Shown here piece by piece: positions 33,777 through 34,879 of a DNA stretch of 34,879 nt. The translations under genes and the position numbers were made by a program. Source of the DNA: an uncultured Oscillospiraceae bacterium (GTDB lineage: Bacteria; Bacillota; Clostridia; Oscillospirales; Oscillospiraceae); the NCBI GenBank assembly GCA_947630755.1, contig CANRIU010000017.1, forward strand, positions 1 through 34,879, in the 5' to 3' direction. Numbering within the stretch: the stretch's first letter is position 1; each line of letters starts with the position of its first letter. The notes under the pieces were generated by a model. It did no database searches. It worked only from the letters and a program-made list of their open reading frames with translations, and was not told the origin of the DNA.

Positions 33777-34879
33777 ATGGCAAAAAAGTATGTCTATCTT
33801 TTCTCCGAGGGCAACGCCAACATGCGCGAGCTCCTTGGCGGCAAGGGCGCTAACCTTGCCGAGATGACCAACATCGGTCTGCCTGTGCCCCAGGGCTTCA
33901 CCATCACCACCGAGGCCTGCACTCAGTACTATGAGGACGGCCGCACCATCAACGACGAGATCATGGCCCAGGTCAATGAGTACGTCAGGAAGATGGAGGA
34001 GATGAACGGCAAGAAGTTCGGGGACCTGAAGAACCCCCTGCTCGTCTCCGTCCGCTCCGGCGCCCGCGCCTCCATGCCCGGCATGATGGACACCATCCTC
34101 AACCTCGGCCTCAACGACGACGTTGTTGCCGCCATGATCGCCGGCAACCCCGACCCCAAGTTTGAGCGCTTTGTCTATGACTCCTACCGCCGCTTCATCC
34201 AGATGTTCTCCGACGTGGTCATGGAGGTGGGCAAGAAGTACTTTGAGCAGCTCATCGACGCCATGAAGGAGCGCAAGGGCGTCAAGTACGACGTTGAGCT
34301 CACCGCCGCCGACCTTAAGGAGCTGGCTGAGCAGTTCAAGGCCGAGTATAAGAAGCAGCTGGGCGTTGACTTCCCCTCCGACCCCCAGGTCCAGCTCTAC
34401 GAGGCCATCCGTGCCGTGTTCCGCTCCTGGGACAACCCCCGCGCCAACGTCTATCGCCGTGACAACGACATCCCCTACTCCTGGGGCACCGCCGTCAACG
34501 TCATGCCCATGGTGTTCGGCAACCTTAACAACAACTCCGGTACAGGCGTCGCCTTCACCCGCGACCCCGCCACCGGCGAGAAGAAGCTTATGGGAGAGTT
34601 CCTTGTGAACGCCCAGGGCGAGGACGTTGTCGCCGGCGTGCGCACCCCCATGCCCATCTCCCAGATGGCCGAGCAGTTCCCCGAGGCGTATGCCGACTTC
34701 GTGCGGGTCTGCGACACCCTTGAGAAGCACTACCGCGACATGCAGGACATGGAGTTCACCGTGGAGAACGGCAAGCTCTACATGCTCCAGTGCCGCAACG
34801 GCAAGCGCACCGCCCCCGCCGCCCTGAAGATCGCCTGCGACCTGGTGGACGAGGGCATGATCGACGAGAAGAAGGCCGT
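33777..34879 (+). CDS. ppdK: Pyruvate, phosphate dikinase, N-terminal part (runs off the window)
   Basis: PPDK interconverts pyruvate, ATP and phosphate with PEP, AMP and pyrophosphate; in anaerobic clostridia it usually serves glycolysis in the pyruvate-forming direction. The visible 367 residues cover the N-terminal ATP-grasp domain: YVYLFSEGNANMRELLGGKG, the ATP-binding LLVSVRSGARASMPGMMDTI, and VNVMPMVFGNLNNNSGTGVA followed by FTRDPATGEK. The full family length is about 870-880 residues, so the phosphohistidine and PEP domains lie beyond the window. Codon use is strongly biased to C-ending codons, consistent with high expression. The start and promoter are clear. Confidence 0.97.
   Translation, partial: MAKKYVYLFSEGNANMRELLGGKGANLAEMTNIGLPVPQGFTITTEACTQYYEDGRTINDEIMAQVNEYVRKMEEMNGKKFGDLKNPLLVSVRSGARASMPGMMDTILNLGLNDDVVAAMIAGNPDPKFERFVYDSYRRFIQMFSDVVMEVGKKYFEQLIDAMKERKGVKYDVELTAADLKELAEQFKAEYKKQLGVDFPSDPQVQLYEAIRAVFRSWDNPRANVYRRDNDIPYSWGTAVNVMPMVFGNLNNNSGTGVAFTRDPATGEKKLMGEFLVNAQGEDVVAGVRTPMPISQMAEQFPEAYADFVRVCDTLEKHYRDMQDMEFTVENGKLYMLQCRNGKRTAPAALKIACDLVDEGMIDEKKA

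Noticed and set aside
33576-34730. Minus-strand open frame of 384 codons opposite ppdK
   Set aside because: It is valine, leucine and glycine-rich shadow sequence; the plus strand encodes unmistakable PPDK.

Overview
The window is bacterial chromosome with the look of a high-GC, anaerobic, gut-type Firmicute of the class Clostridia, probably Oscillospiraceae or a near relative. The basis is strong consensus sigma-A promoters and Shine-Dalgarno sites, very GC-rich coding DNA, clostridial BlaI/BlaR1-type genes, a pyruvate phosphate dikinase, a fermentative D-lactate dehydrogenase and an F-type ATP synthase whose c subunit carries sodium-binding residues. The species assignment is inference; no 16S gene is present.

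Layout. Positions 1-6273 (minus strand) hold the ATP synthase operon atpZ-I-B-E-F-H-A-G-D, entered at the window edge inside atpD and driven by a perfect TTGACA/TATAAT promoter at 6310-6338. Next, 6401-9620 (minus) is an overlapping pair of U32-family RNA-hydroxylation genes (RlhA-like and TrhP-like). From 9949 to 14393 a small unknown gene lies divergent from a BlaI repressor and a giant BlaR1-like membrane metalloprotease with a long novel extracellular part. A GH105 hydrolase, tRNA-Ala(CGC) and a Nudix hydrolase follow on the minus strand to 16441. A 46-residue small protein, a Mbeg1-like DUF2974 hydrolase and a compositionally foreign DUF2441-like gene lie on the plus strand to 19088. BipA/TypA and D-lactate dehydrogenase (minus) flank a 1.36 kb symmetrical palindrome array. 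A tight plus-strand cluster (glyS, LTA-synthase-like sulfatase, small membrane protein, nadE, mnmE) runs to 30535. The window ends with an ABC exporter and an XRE regulator (minus) and the N-terminal part of ppdK (plus).

How the genes work together. Most of the window is housekeeping: energy coupling (ATP synthase, probably Na+ driven; PPDK; LdhA), translation and RNA modification (GlyRS, MnmE, BipA, U32 pair, tRNA-Ala), NAD synthesis and envelope polymer synthesis. The BlaI/BlaR1-like pair is a self-contained signal-sensing unit with two operator-like palindromes in its own promoter.

The least explained DNA is intergenic. Two separate elements (9687-9940 and 16922-17227) share conserved end motifs but different interiors, and each is bracketed by its own pair of near-identical hairpins, as if something inserts at terminator hairpins and duplicates them. 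A third, larger structure (about 21100-22460) is an inverted repeat whose arms are themselves strings of short palindromes, around a core of about 450 bp of unknown nature; its outer edge has been incorporated into the 3' end of ldhA. These are the best candidates for an undescribed system.
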